Shown here piece after piece: positions 1 to 10,386 of a stretch of DNA of 48,328 bases; the first letter of the stretch is position 1; every line of letters begins with the position of its first letter. The position numbers and the translations under genes were made by a program. The notes below the pieces were generated by a model that did no database searches, was not told the DNA's origin, and saw nothing but the letters and a program-made list of their open reading frames with translations. Origin of the DNA: Chara braunii (Eukaryota; Streptophyta; Charophyceae; Charales; Characeae); the NCBI GenBank assembly GCA_003427395.1, contig BFEA01000022.1:3174419-3222746 (forward strand). The letters are read 5' to 3'.

Positions 1-430
1 GACCTCTTGCGAGTCCCTAATACCGGGTCTCGCTCCTTGGATCTTCGACAAGGGTCCAGCTAGATGCAGCCAGTTTTCCCTCCACTTTGAACGGAGAGCG
101 CTTGGGAGCGAACAGAACACGTCCAGAAGCCCTTGTCGNCTTCTATCATANCGAGCCGGCGCGGGGGCGCGCGCGCGCGCCNGGGNGCGCACACGTGGAG
201 TGCCCCCCTGCAAAGCAGGGCTATGGCTTCGTAGCGGACGGCGGGGGCGAGCGTCGTTTCGAAAGTTCGAAGTTGGCGGGCGTGAGCACCAGCACGGGCG
301 GGAAACCGGCCGTAGGCGCGAGCGCGTGAATTAGCGCTGGGCTGCGCTAACTGAGGGCGCAAGCGCGATTTCAATAAACAGTATTGCTACTGTGTGTGGA
401 CTATCTTTGCTTCATTGTTTCCTGGATGTG
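1..430. other. GC-rich segment with ambiguous bases, no gene seen
   Basis: The stretch around 150-330 is strongly GC- and CpG-rich and includes an alternating GC run at about 168-181. Four undetermined bases occur at 139, 151, 182 and 186, right beside that run, which suggests sequencing or consensus difficulty. Short open frames run through both strands, but none resembles a known protein and they are what GC-rich DNA gives by chance. A CpG-island promoter cannot be excluded, but no transcript structure supports it. Confidence 0.4.
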
Positions 431-659
431 ATCTACTCGGCCTTCCTTCATGACTGGTTGTGAGGATCTGTGGAGTGAATTGCACTTTCAGTGTACTCTG
501 TCATATCACATGGCTAAGTCTTCCACGATGTTTCTCTCTCCCTGTGCGGTGTGATACTTCCATCCTCTCCCCTTATGTGTATGTATGGGCATACCTGGAA
601 GTCTATGTGAGCAAGTGTTGGTCTTCTGACAACAATCAACCAGGTTCATAACACACCCA

Positions 660-762
660 TGCACACATCCACCCATCTGCCCATCTATCCATCCATCCAT
701 CTATCCATCCATCCATCCATCCATCCATCCATCCACCCACCCACCCATCCATCCATCTGTTC
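660..762. repeat. (CATC)n tetranucleotide microsatellite
   Basis: An imperfect run of CATC/CACC units, purest between about 686 and 735. Interruptions (CACC, TATC, TGCC) show that it is an old, diverging array. The histidine/proline/isoleucine-rich reading frames across it are products of the repeat and not genes. Confidence 0.9.
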
Positions 763-989
763 ATTGGGCCGTCCACCCATCCGTGTGGTGCTGTGGCATG
801 CTGAGCGCCTCCCACACCAGGCTTCGGGCCCGGACATATCCTAGGGGCAGCCCTTGGCAGCCCAGACCCTTGCCAAGGCTCCCAGCCGATTTTGACAGCC
901 TTGGAGAGTGGTTTTACCAGACTTGCATGTGTATTTTTTACGTTCTGAGTCCAGGCGTGTGTGTGTTTTGCATCCCTTTTCTTTCTTTT

Positions 990-1200
990 AAAAAAAAAAA
1001 AGAACCTGTTGGCTCTGACTCCATATCCATTCTGGGGAGCATCAGTTCGGTTCCTATTCTACCAGCAAGTAAGATGGATACAAAGAGAACACACACACAC
1101 CCTTCTCCCCATTACAGCTGAGAGATCCGAGAGGGCGGAATTGATTACTTCTTTTCAGAAGGATATACCTCCCCTCACTCCTGCCTAAGTTAGCCTTATA
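990..1200 (-). mobile_element. LINE-tail/SINE-like retroposon, copy 1
   Basis: This roughly 210-bp sequence matches several others in the window, at 2428-2600, 23420-23680, 27250-27471, 28114-28260 and 30951-31060. The match to the 23.4-kb copy is the longest. It includes a core around CATTCTGGGGAGCATCAG, a GGTTCCTATTC segment, CTCCCCATTA and an end at CCTAAGTTAGCC. The strand call takes the homopolymer end as 3'. Here that end is a T-run on the minus strand (A-run 990-1001 on plus), whereas other copies carry A-runs. No tRNA-like promoter boxes were recognised, so it may be a 5'-truncated LINE end or a SINE sharing that end. Confidence 0.75.
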
Positions 1201-1329
1201 GCTGCTTCCTATTTATGGTAATCTATCTTTATTGGGTACACTCTTCCCTATCTTCAGTGAATCCTAGTCTCCTCTAGTCTGTGCCTGGACTCCTGCCAGA
1301 ATCTTCTTTTCTTGTTTTTTCTGTTTTTT

Positions 1330-2416
1330 TGTGAGGATTGAGCCCTCAAGAAGGGGCCTTGCCATGATGTACATGTTCTGGGCTAAGGCCCCAGCAAGCC
1401 TAGTGCCCGCCCTAAGTGAAGGCGGGCCAGCAAATCAACAAGAGCCCTCTATGCAAACATTTCCCGAAGTGGGGTCCATACAGTTGCAGCACACCAGTTG
1501 GTTGGAGTGCACCGAGTCTTGAATCTCTGCAAATGTGGAGATCCCAGGGCCTATGAGTTAGTTAGGCCCTGGGCACTTGAACGTGAGGCCGACAATGCAT
1601 GCTGGGGATAGAGGCCGAAAATGCCAAAGGGAAATCGGCCCACTATCTGAATCTGGCCGCAGGCCTTGATGAAAGAGGCGCAACTGCATTGCCCCGGGCC
1701 GCAACTGCATTGCCCCGGGCCGCAACTGCATTGCCCCGGGCCGCAACTGTATGGGGCTTGGTTCAGCCACTGGGGCCCAGTCGCAGGCTGAAGGGAGGCC
1801 GCCCACACGCAGCACTGGCATATAGGCAAGCAGGGCGAGTGGGCAGGGATCTTGGCCAATGCGAGCATTGCCGGCACGCTGCGCAAATGCGAGCTGCTGC
1901 TGCGCTGCGCTAGGAAGAGGTGCGAGGCAGGCAGGCACTAGGCGGTAGGGCGCTGCCTGTGCACTGTGCGCTGGCGGCCATAGCCGGGCTGCATGGGGCG
2001 CAGGGGAGGTGAGGGCGAAGGTGGTTATTCGGAGGTGAAGGGCGCTGTGTGGGTAACAAGGAAGAGTGTGGGTGAAGGAGGAGACGTACCTGTTGGAGGT
2101 GGAGGTCGGCATTGGTGTTGACATCATCACTCGCTGGTAGTCAAGTTGTCTGGTTGCTTTCGTTGCTGTAGCTGTAGGCTTAGTCTATAGAGTAGATAGG
2201 GCGCCTGGCGCCATTCACAAGAGAGAGCTACATTGGGTTATGCTGTTGGTGTTGCCCTGTTGGGCTTGGACATTGACTCACGATTCTTCTGTATCATTCT
2301 CAATTGGATGGTTACTCGGTTCCATTGTGCTATCTGCTCTGGCTTTGACTACTTGGACTTCAGTGTGATTTTGCATTCTGGATTTCTGTGCTTCGTCCAT
2401 ATTCATGTTCCTTGCA
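1330..2416 (+). mobile_element. Solo LTR (copy A of the LTR1 family)
   Basis: The sequence starts TGTGAGG and ends CCTTGCA, so it has TG...CA ends, and TTTTT occurs on both sides (1325-1329 and 2417-2421), consistent with a 5-bp target duplication although poly-T is weak evidence. Its body matches the reverse complement of copies at 28558, 31221 and 34693, including the GCCCGCCCTAAGTGAAGG motif near the start and TGTGATTTTGCA near the end. No internal retroelement sequence is attached. A solo LTR left by LTR-LTR recombination is the simplest reading. Copy A also contains a private 21-bp triplication. Confidence 0.8.
1680..1752. repeat. 21-bp minisatellite, three perfect units plus a partial
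   Basis: Three identical 21-bp units lie at 1680-1700, 1701-1721 and 1722-1742, each containing GCAACTGCATTG followed by a CCCGGG palindrome, and a fourth degenerate start follows to 1752. The unit length is a multiple of three, so the array stays open in several frames, but there is no sign it is translated. It is absent from the other LTR1 copies, so it arose after insertion or in a subfamily. Confidence 0.9.
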
Positions 2417-2427
2417 TTTTTCTTTGG

Positions 2428-2600
2428 AAAAAAACAAAAACAAAACAGAACCTTAGGATTCTGGCTCTTTTCCCATTCTGGGGAACATCAGTCCGGTTCC
2501 TATTCCACTGGCAAGTCAGAAAGGGTTACCATAAGGACTCATGCTGCTTCTCCCCCTTATGGTGTGGAAGCCCAAAGGACTCCTATCTTTCCTTTGCCTC
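2428..2600 (-). mobile_element. LINE-tail/SINE-like retroposon, copy 2
   Basis: It shares the CATTCTGGGGAACATCAG core and the GGTTCCTATTCCACTGGCAAGTC segment with copy 1. The A-rich edge at 2428-2450 (interrupted by C) reads as a T-rich tail on the element strand. It begins about ten bases after the solo LTR ends. It is less similar to copy 1 beyond about 2560. Confidence 0.65.
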
Positions 2601-2949
2601 GTCCGGTAGGGTTTACCTCTGTGGAGATATCCACCGTGATTTCCTCTCTCTTCAGCGTGTTGTGGTCGCACGTGCACTCACCACCCAAGGATTGAGAATG
2701 GATCTTCAGCCCGAGCTATGGCCCCTGCTCGTGCAGATTACCAAAGCCCCTTCGAGGTTCGTTGACAACATGAGTCTGAGTGTCTGCTGGTGTTGGGGTT
2801 CGTATCTCCATGCGTGGTTGGAATGCTTACTTCTCTACCTTTTTCCTCTTAAACATGGTTGAGTGTGTGAGGTTCTCCTGGCACAAGAGAAATCGCGGGA
2901 GTATGTGGTGAGGAAGTTTCGGTTCACACACGTGGAACACGAGCACCCG
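2601..2949. other. No recognised feature
   Basis: I see no conserved protein, RNA gene or repeat here. Short open frames exist on both strands without family resemblance. Confidence 0.5.
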
Positions 2950-3185
2950 CTTGCGCGCTCGTGAGCTTTCCTGTTCCCTGTCCGTTTCTTCTCTCTTGAG
3001 CGAACGGTCGTCACGGCTGAAACTCACCTCACACACACAATTAGTTGCGCGCATTTGTTTGATCACACTTGCGCGCTCGTGAGCTTTCCTGTTCCCTGTC
3101 CGTTTCTTCTCTCTTGAGCGAATGGTCGTCACAACTGAAACTTACCTCACACACACAATTAGTTGCGCGTGTTTGTTTGATCAAG
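2950..3185. repeat. 118-bp tandem duplication
   Basis: Two nearly identical units, 2950-3067 and 3068-3185, both begin CTTGCGCGCTCGTGAGC and end in TTTGTTTGATCA. Only a handful of substitutions separate them. On the minus strand both units contain a TGTGAGGTGAG-type splice-donor-like stretch; whether it is used is unknown. Confidence 0.9.
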
Positions 3186-3639
3186 ATGAGCGTAGAGTAC
3201 CGTGCGTTTTCGTGATCTCCATAACATGCGTTGATGGGTGGCGCTTTGAGAGCATATCGGAACACCATGAGTGATCAGTACTTCCTTTTTGCGCGTGATT
3301 GATTCCTCCTTGTGTATCTACCCGGGAGGAAGTCTTTGTTTGTGCGCGATTAGAAGACTAAATAGGCTAGCCTGGCGCTGATTAGGTTCTGCTTCTCTTC
3401 GCGCATCATTGGAGCTTCTACTCTAGTGCTCGCGTGATTGGAGCTCAGGGGCCCCCGTACGTATGTGTGACTGTGGTCCTGTGTTGCGACCCCCCCAAAA
3501 TGTTCGATGGGGTGCCTGATTGCGCCTTTTTCGTTTTGCTCCCATGCTCCTGATCAACCCGCTCAAAGAGCCTCTTGATTTATGTGCGTAGGAAGCCCTT
3601 GATTTACTTTCTTACAACCCTGATTGGATTCCTGTACCT
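3186..3639. other. No recognised feature
   Basis: Mixed-composition DNA. Isolated GCGCGTGATT-type words foreshadow the array that follows. No protein family, RNA or mobile element was recognised. Confidence 0.4.
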
Positions 3640-3950
3640 TCATGCGTTGATTGGACACCTTCGTGCCTTGTTGTGCGCTGGTCTCCGTGTGCTGATCACC
3701 GTGTGCTGACCACCGTGCGCTGATTAGCACTGATTTCCATCGTGCGTCAATTAGCGCGTGTTGATCTCTGCGTGCTGATCACCGTGCGTGGATGATTACC
3801 GTGCTTACCGTCCACTAATTACCGTGCGCAGATCACAACGTGCTGATTTTCGTGTGCTGACCACCGTGCACTAATTACTGCACGTCGATTCTCATGGGCG
3901 GATGATCGTGCGTTAATTACTGCCCACTGATGGGCTGTGCACTGATCGAA
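3640..3950. repeat. Degenerate short-period array of GTGCTGATCACC-like units
   Basis: About twenty loosely spaced units resembling GTGC(T/A/G)GAT(C/T)ACC or GTGCACTAATTACC occur with irregular spacing near 12-17 bp. Many units carry TGATCA. This looks like an old, mutated minisatellite. There is no coding potential. Confidence 0.7.
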
Positions 3951-4179
3951 CCAGGACCTTGTCCTGGTTCGTGCGCTCGAAGGGAAACACACCCTTGTGT
4001 GTTCCCCTGCGTGTGCAGTTCCCGATACTTGAGCGTCTGAAGGCCAGCACCCTTGTGTGCCAGCAAGTACGCCGGTCCGAAGTCCCCCGGATCCCGGGCC
4101 CAGTTGGGCTTATATAGCTTGCTGGGCCCAACTCGGCATGAGCCTTAACACTTCGGTTTGTGGGGGCTGTCGGGAACGT

Positions 4180-4350
4180 TGCAGCGCCCCGGTACCGATG
4201 CAGTTTCCGAACCTAGCCCCGGGCCCATTTGGGCCCGTCAGGTCACTTGATGCATCGAGTTGGCCCTCTTGTCAGGTGTCGAGGACTCTGCAGCGCCCTG
4301 GTACCGGAGCAGAACCCGAGCCTAGTCCCAAGCCCATTTGGGCCCCGAAA
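4180..4350. repeat. Diverged tandem duplication, period about 109 bp
   Basis: Copies start at 4180 and 4289. Both contain TGCAGCGCCC(C/T)GGTACCG, then CC(T/G)AG(C/T)C followed by GCCCATTTGGGCCC. The GGGCCCATTTGGGCCC part is itself palindromic, and GGGCCCAGTTGGGC at about 4097-4110 is a related word. Function unknown. Confidence 0.7.
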
Positions 4351-5190
4351 AGTCAAGTGTCAAACCAACCAGGCCTTGTTGTTAAGAAATGTGGAAGCCT
4401 TGTATTGGTCCTTTCGGTCCTAGGTCCGGAATCGCCCCTTAATGACGCGTGCATGACACCCATAGGCCCAGTCCACGCCGCTTAGATCCAGTCCAATAAT
4501 CCAGGTTCATTCTATGGACCGGAACGCGGTGCTTAGGGTCCTAGGAATTTAGGCCCGACCCTGCGACCACTTTTTGGGTCGGCTTCCCCGTGTATTGAGT
4601 TGGTCTTCCATAATCTAGTCCGGTCCTTCACATTTCAGAATGGTCCTCCGCGCTCTAGTCCTGTCTTGTGTGCATAAGGCCGGTCCTAGGCCCAGTTCTT
4701 GTGCGCCAAGTTCGTCCGCATACCCATGTACTGATCCCCAACGCACGTTACGTATGGTTCAGTTGTAGGCTCCCCCGCGACACCTTTATATGAGGCTGAC
4801 GTAGCCTTTTCGTATAGCACCACTCTAAGAATCCCTCCAATAATCCCAAAAATGTCGGTCAATAGATTATCGATTTTGTCAAATTAGATTATTTTAATAG
4901 GATATTTGTTGCAAAAATCAGGGAAGTAAGGGCGGCGATAAGGATGGAGCTGCCCAACACCGGTCAAGGCTTTCGTCATTGGTTTAAGGAAGTCCGCAAT
5001 CTCCTCCTCTCTGGCAGCCCCCTCCTGCTGAGCACACCTTGAGGTGAATAGGTCCTTAAAAAAGGATCTCACAATTTCATGCATTGGGGTGTGAAGGTTG
5101 CTACCTCGAGACCAGCTGACTGCAGATGGTATAGTGGCTCTATCATTGGAGAGAAGGTTAACAACAGTCGTATTTTTCATCACCAGTTCA
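4351..5190. other. No recognised feature
   Basis: Words such as GGTCC and CCTAGG recur across 4370-4720 without clear periodicity. From about 4840 the sequence becomes AT-rich. No gene or mobile element was recognised. Confidence 0.4.
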
Positions 5191-5445
5191 GGACACCCTT
5201 CACCACTTGAGGCTGCATCCTCAAGTGGTGAAGGGTGGTTTTCATGGTCTTCGAACCTTTCACCACTTCAGGACCATTCAAGATTTTCAGACTACCCAAA
5301 ACTCTCACTTCACCACTTGAGGACACCCTTCACCACTCCAGGATGCAGCCTGCCTAAACAGGTGGTTTTCAGGGTCTTCGGACCTTTCACCACTTCAGGA
5401 CCATTCAGGATTTTCAGACTGCCCGAAACTATCACTTCAAAATTT
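5191..5445. repeat. 130-bp tandem duplication with a 12-bp perfect hairpin
   Basis: The two units start at 5191 and 5321 with GGACACCCTTCACCAC and share the CCATTCA(A/G)GATTTTCAGACT stretch. Unit 1 contains a perfect inverted repeat at 5201-5230: 12-base arms CACCACTTGAGG and CCTCAAGTGGTG around a six-base loop. In unit 2 the corresponding hairpin has decayed. The word CACCACTT(G/C)AGG recurs several times in the array. Confidence 0.85.
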
Positions 5446-5729
5446 TCATTCTTGAATTTCCAGCTACCCGATAATTGCTTGTGTATCATTGACCTTCGTG
5501 AACGAGCTCGGGCCATGCTAAAAAACTTCTTGTCCATCGACCCTTCAGTCTGATGACGGATTAGTTGCCCCCTAATACGTGTGCCTTCCCAACGTTGCGC
5601 GGCACAAGCTTGGAGTTGTTGTTGCAGAAACTGCAGTTTTGAGTGGGCCCCTGACAGCTCCTGTGTGTGTGTGTGTGCGGCTGTGTGTGCGGGTCATTTG
5701 AAAGGTCGTGCTGTTCAAGCTGATGATAT
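5446..5729. other. No recognised gene; short GT repeat
   Basis: A (GT)n run lies at about 5661-5675. Nothing else is recognised until homology to the minus-strand LINE begins near 5730. Confidence 0.4.
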
Positions 5730-5739
5730 TGGTAGTGTA

Positions 5740-6810
5740 TTTTCATTTCCTCTTGATTTCTCCGAGTTGCCAGAATCTTGGAATACTCTTTGCACTTCTT
5801 ACCAGGGTAAAACAGTCCATTGTTAAACTAGTCTGTCTCTTGCTGAAAGTTTTGTTTTTGTATGCGCCAGAACGCCCAACAGTCTCTAATGTAGTTTTGG
5901 AAGGACTTCTGTTGCAGGATGGATATGTTGAGTTTATAAAAGCCAGGCCCTTGATCAAGCTTCGTGCGGAATGACATAATTATCGTGCACATCTTGTGAT
6001 CAAGGCCCGGGTGTGGGCTTGCGGGTAGGATTGCTGCCAAGAGCAGCGAGCCCCCCATGTCTTCTGAGATTAGGATCAGGTCGATTATGGACGTCGATTG
6101 ACTTTCAGTCCTGACTTTCTGTAGGCATGAGTAAAATTGAGTATCGGGGATCGAGTATCGGGGTTAAGCCCGCGAAAAGAATCAAAGACCATTAATGAGA
6201 GACATAAATCCCTGATCATCCGCTCATCCTCCTCCACGTATAACGGGGCGGGGGAGGGTGCCTTCCATCTGTCCATCCATCTATCTGGGGATGCATTGCA
6301 GTCTCCAACCACGATAATGGGGACTCCGTTAGGGATTTGTGCCTTCAAACTTTCAAAGAACATTGTCCCTCTCCCTCACCGTATTTGGGGCATAGACACA
6401 CATGATGCAAACTATTTCTAGTTCCAACGTAACTAGAGTTGACACCCACCTGCCCCCTTCCTGCTCCACCACCCAGTACTAGGTTTGCGCGGGATTCCGG
6501 GGGGATCCAAATGGCCACCCCCGCGCTTTCGGGTCTTGGAGTGTGCACTTTGAATGCCCTATGTGGCCACACCGTCTGTGAATGCGGTTGTGTTCCGGGG
6601 TTTCCATGATGTGCGTCTCTTAGATACGTACTATATCCTGCCATTTCCTACCCCCCACCCCTTTCATTAGGTCCCATATTGCATTCTGCTTATCTATTTT
6701 GCAAGACGCCAGACCGTTCACATTCAAGGATCGCAGATCCAAGTTTGCTGCTCGCTGGAATTGGTTCCAAATTATGTCCTTCCCATACACCGCTTTGACC
6801 GGGTCCATTG
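5740..6810 (-). pseudogene. LINE ORF2 endonuclease (APE-like), broken
   Basis: On the minus strand the pieces run 6810 to 6620 (an LDLRSLNVNGL start, the EN motif with the catalytic Asn), 6644-6345, 6363-6085 (VVGDCNASPD, equivalent to GDFNA with Cys for Phe) and 6058-5828 (DHKM, the catalytic Asp-His). The order and spacing match the endonuclease at 20424-21280, and the trailing GPGFYKLNISIL stretch matches that element's GPGFYKLNTSIL. At least three frame changes separate the pieces, so it is dead. Related enzymes nick target DNA for target-primed reverse transcription. Confidence 0.8.
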
Positions 6811-7548
6811 TGCCGAGGTTCTCATGTTCCTAGATAGGCCCATGGTAGCTGCTCCCAGTCCCACGCTGTTCCACTTGCTTGGAGGCCCGACCTGAGGATG
6901 GCACATAAACCTTTTTGAACATCCTGCTCCGTCCAGGTGTAGGTGGACCTGATCTTGACTGTCTGCAGGTCCAAAAGTTGAGGATGAGTGTACCACTTCA
7001 GGCCAGCATCTTTGGTTGGGTCGTAGCGTATATGAATGTCCCTTGATGCAATTTTGTTGGGCCCCGATGTCACCGATGCTGTGGCCTGTGCCCCCGGCGA
7101 CAGAGTTTCCACAATGTGTGATTCCAGTTGCGTCTGCAGGATCCCTGCCGCTGCCTCAAATTGGCAGTTCCGTTGTTCGGCCAGAAAGAGAACCAGCCCT
7201 GTATTGTGACGCCCTCTTGCCTGCCATTTACAAGTCGAGACAAACCCACCTCCCATCTCCCATTTCTTTTACGCACCAGGATCAGCAATGACATTGCCTG
7301 TGAGAGGGGGTCCGTATCACGTCCCAACTCGATTACATGTCTGATTTTTCTTCTGCACACCATGGCCATTGGCATGTTCTCCTCGAGGTCCGGAGGTGCC
7401 GCATCTGGGGGCGGAGCAGGTGGTTGCGCTGTCTCCTTAGCCTGTTTTTGCTCAATTTTTATCCCCGACCCGTCTGCAGTAGCTAAGTGGGGTGGCTGGG
7501 AACGCGAAAAAACTATGGTGGCCAGTCTATGCCACGCGTTTGTCCATT

Positions 7549-7761
7549 TTACGCCCAATTGTAGTCTAACACACATTTCAGGGAGGCACTTATGTCGAGC
7601 ACGGGGAATAGATTCAGATACGTCTTATTCCAAAAGTCGTCTATAAGGGGCCCATGTTTTGCCTTTAGATTGGCCATCAGCCAGTTCACAATAGTGACCA
7701 ACTTTTGTTCAATCGGAAGGTGTTGAGGTGGTGCCCCCACCCCCTGTGCCTCCTCATCCAT
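7549..7761 (-). pseudogene. LINE ORF1 C-terminal fragment
   Basis: The reading frame contains EQKLVTIVNWLMANLK and NLFPVLDISASLK. These parallel the plus-strand LINE at about 19310-19450, where LIQLADWLLSSLK and NIFPTLDGSPSLK occur in the same order. The match places this piece at the end of ORF1, upstream of the endonuclease. The adjoining 7070-7576 and 7760-8530 stretches probably belong to the same ORF1 or leader but I see no domain in them. Confidence 0.65.
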
Positions 7762-8559
7762 TTGGGGGATAGACCCTCCGGCGATACACTGGTGTTTTCC
7801 GAGACGGGGTCGACCTCTATTGGCTCAGGGCCAAAAGCTGCTTGGAAGGGGTCGGTATCTGTTGTTCAGTCTATTGTGCGGTTTAACTGTGGTCCCCCTT
7901 TTGTTGCCTCCGTTCAATGTCTAGTCTTCTCTTCCCCTGACCGCCCTGACTCCACCTTTATTCCCTCCATCCCCATCTGCGCCTCCACCTGTCCCGTTTC
8001 TATCAGCGTGGGGAGGGGGCCAGCGCCGCGTTCCTTATTGCAATGGTCCTTTGACATCCAGCTGGCGTTGGTTGTCCCCTCCTCTTGATCATCTGGGCCC
8101 CTTGTGCCCCACCAAATGTTCCTATCCCAATGGGGAGGGAGAGGACTTTCCCTGGTCTAGGATATATTGCTCCGCCGTCGGGCCCAGGCCCCCACAGTCA
8201 TTCCTTCCCGAGTTCCCCCCGTCTTTTTGCACCGGTCCAAGTTCCACCTGCTTCTTCTGAACCCAGATCTCCTTGCCTCCCTTCCTTCCCACTGTTTTGC
8301 AGCCTGCGTTCTCTCGGCTCTCCTGTGGGATCAGCTCTGCCACCTACACCTTCTCCTCCACCGATGCGGGAGGGACCCATGTATTCGGGGGGAACGTCTC
8401 CTAATCCGGCTCCCCAGTTTTTTCCCATACCCACCCCACCGGTGTACCATCCTTTGTTCGGTCTTCAACATATACCCATCCCTCATGCCCCAGGTCCACC
8501 GTGCGCCATCAAGTTACTTCGATAGGGTCCCTTAGTAACCTCCCAGTTGGCCGGGCCAA

Positions 8560-8915
8560 CTTCTGTGGATGGAGCAGGCAGATGTACTCCGTACTTAGGT
8601 GGCCATAAACCTTTCCCATGTCAGTGAAGTCGACGGAGACGGATTCCTCGGGTCCATCGGGAAGGGGTGTGAGTAGCCCATGGGCTTTTGTCTACATGGT
8701 TTGATTCGTTGAAAGACTTGACAGTCAGCCACAAACTTTTCAGCCGATCCCTTCATACCAGGTCAATCGAACTGTCTTAGTAGGTTTCCGTACGTCTTTG
8801 CCATGCCGAGGTGTTTGCTCCGGCTATGAGCCAAGTCCAAGAAGTGTGTGCGGAGAGGCTCATGGTTGGGTACACACAAACGGTCGTGATTCCCATAACG
8901 TTGGAAACCAGTCCT
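8560..8915 (-). pseudogene. G1 integrase zinc-binding (HHCC) domain remnant
   Basis: Downstream of RNase H on the minus strand the frame reads a His-containing LDLAHSRSKHLGMAKT stretch, a stop where the RF-x-WPGM motif is expected, and a CQVFQR stretch where CxxCQR is usual, so one zinc-binding Cys is lost. The later catalytic Asp/Asp/Glu residues are not present before the element ends. In gypsy elements this domain helps bind the LTR ends. Nonfunctional. Confidence 0.7.
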
Positions 8916-9103
8916 CAATATTTGTGAAAATCAGGCTGACTGTTGGGGTCAGACTGTAACTGCTCAAGGATGGGACTAAGGTCCAGATCCTTGGCGTTCC
9001 CATAACGTCGAAATACCAGTCCTCCATATTTGTAAAAACCAGTCTGACTGCTGGGGTCAGCCTGTAACTGCTTAAGGATGGGACTAAGGTCCGGATCCTT
9101 GGC
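8890..9103. repeat. 107-bp tandem duplication inside G1 pol
   Basis: Units 8890-8996 and 8997-9103 both begin TTCCCATAACGT and share GGATGGGACTAAGGTCC. In protein the repeated piece is the DLSPILxQLQxDPxSQ stretch between RNase H and integrase, seen twice in one frame at 8915-9286. 107 is not a multiple of three, so the duplication shifts the frame beyond it. Confidence 0.9.
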
Positions 9104-9295
9104 AGTATGTTCTACGATCTCCTCCTTCAATTTCTTTCGGAGGTCGTAGGAACCCACAAGGCAAGTCATGTACTCAGGGTGGCGAGACAACGCATCAGCA
9201 ACTCGGTTATAACAACCCTTTTTATGTCTTAGTTCAAAATAAAAAATGTCAATCTTGTGGAACCGGCGCAGTAGAGTAGGGGACAAAGTGGTTTG

Positions 9296-10386
9296 CTATT
9301 TGATCCACTTCAAGGTCTCATGATCCGAGAACACTTTGAAGTGGCGTCCCAAAAGATAGTGCTTCCAGTGATCCAAAGCCATACGCAAGGCATAGAGCTC
9401 GCGCATGTAGGTGGAAGTAGCTACCTTTTCGTTGGGCATGCGTTTGTTGTAGTACTCGAGCGGGCGCAAGCCATCGCCATCATCTTGTTGCAGCACTGCG
9501 CCAATCCCGTATTGGCTAGCATCCGTAGTGACTACGAATGTTAGTTTGGAATCTGCAATGTGGAGTACAGGGTAACTTACCAAGGTCTCTTTTAAGGCTT
9601 GAAATGCGGTCTCACATGTTGCATCCCATGCGTAAGTCATTCGAGACAACGAGCGAGCAACAATAGAGAATCGGGCCACAAACTTTCGATAATACGACTC
9701 GAGACCAAGGAAAGAACACAGTTCACGAATGTTCGCAGGTTGTGGCCAGTCACGTATGACTTCAACCTTGGTTGCCTCAGGCTCGAGGCCTGCAACAGAC
9801 AACCAACGCCCAAGATAGATGACACTATCCCTCCCAAACTCAGATTTCTTTAAGTTGAGATGGAGTTGCGTTTTCTTGAGGATGGTGAACACTTCCTCAA
9901 GGTGCTTCATGTGTTCCTCGATAGATTTACTGAAGATCAGAATATCATCGAGATACACTACCTCAAACCAACCAATCTGTTTGCGGAGGACCTTGTCCAT
10001 AAGGCTTTGAAAGGTGGCTGGTGCGTTCGTGAGGCCGAAGGGCATTACGGTAAATTTGTAAAGCCCATCGCGTGTCTTGAACGCAGTTTTGTGCTGGTCC
10101 AACGTATCGACTTCAATCTGGTGGTATCCAGACTTGAGATCGATCTTGGAGAAGACCTTGCACCCACCGACAACATCAAGCAAGTCATCTATGCGTGACA
10201 ATGGATATGCATTTTTTCTGGTGGTGTGGTTAGACCGCGATAATCGATACACATACAGAGCTTGCCTCTTTTCTTCGGGACAAACAAAACAGGTCCACCA
10301 AATTCATATTCACTAGGTTTTATCCAACCCTTGTCGATCATTTCGTCGATTTGTCCTTGGAGTTCCTCCAACTCACCGGGTCCCAT
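9296..10386 (-). pseudogene. G1 reverse transcriptase and RNase H
   Basis: The 318-codon frame at 9296-10252 has KIDLKSGYHQI (residues about 37-46), PFGLTNAPATFQ (71-82), the catalytic YLDD at 100-103, then an RNase H domain with TTDAS (Asp at about 244), Glu at about 285 and SDHET (Asp at about 310). A second frame at 10189-10386 supplies the RT N-terminus (GWIKPS, VLFVPKK, CIDYRGL), so one frameshift sits near 10240. An in-frame TAG at about 9293-9295 separates RNase H from the rest. Catalytic residues survive, but the polyprotein is broken. In an active element it would copy the RNA genome into DNA. Confidence 0.92.

Larger units (their letters stand above)
5730..8530 (-). mobile_element. 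LINE retrotransposon, minus strand, lacking the RT half
   Basis: Read on the minus strand from about 8530 down, the order is ORF1-like sequence, the ORF1 C-terminal part and an endonuclease. Homology to the plus-strand LINE at 17-25 kb stops just after the endonuclease, near the post-endonuclease linker. No reverse transcriptase or poly(A) tail follows. LINEs usually lose their 5' end during integration, so a copy missing its 3' half probably arose by later deletion or rearrangement. The right edge abuts the truncated integrase of gypsy element G1 near 8540. Frames are broken throughout. Confidence 0.75.

Noticed and set aside
87-329. GC-rich open frame near the window start as a gene
   Set aside because: Contains undetermined bases, has an opposite-strand open frame of similar length, and no family resemblance.
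990-1200. tRNA-derived SINE
   Set aside because: No convincing A-box or B-box was found; the 3' sharing with a LINE end is the better-supported description.
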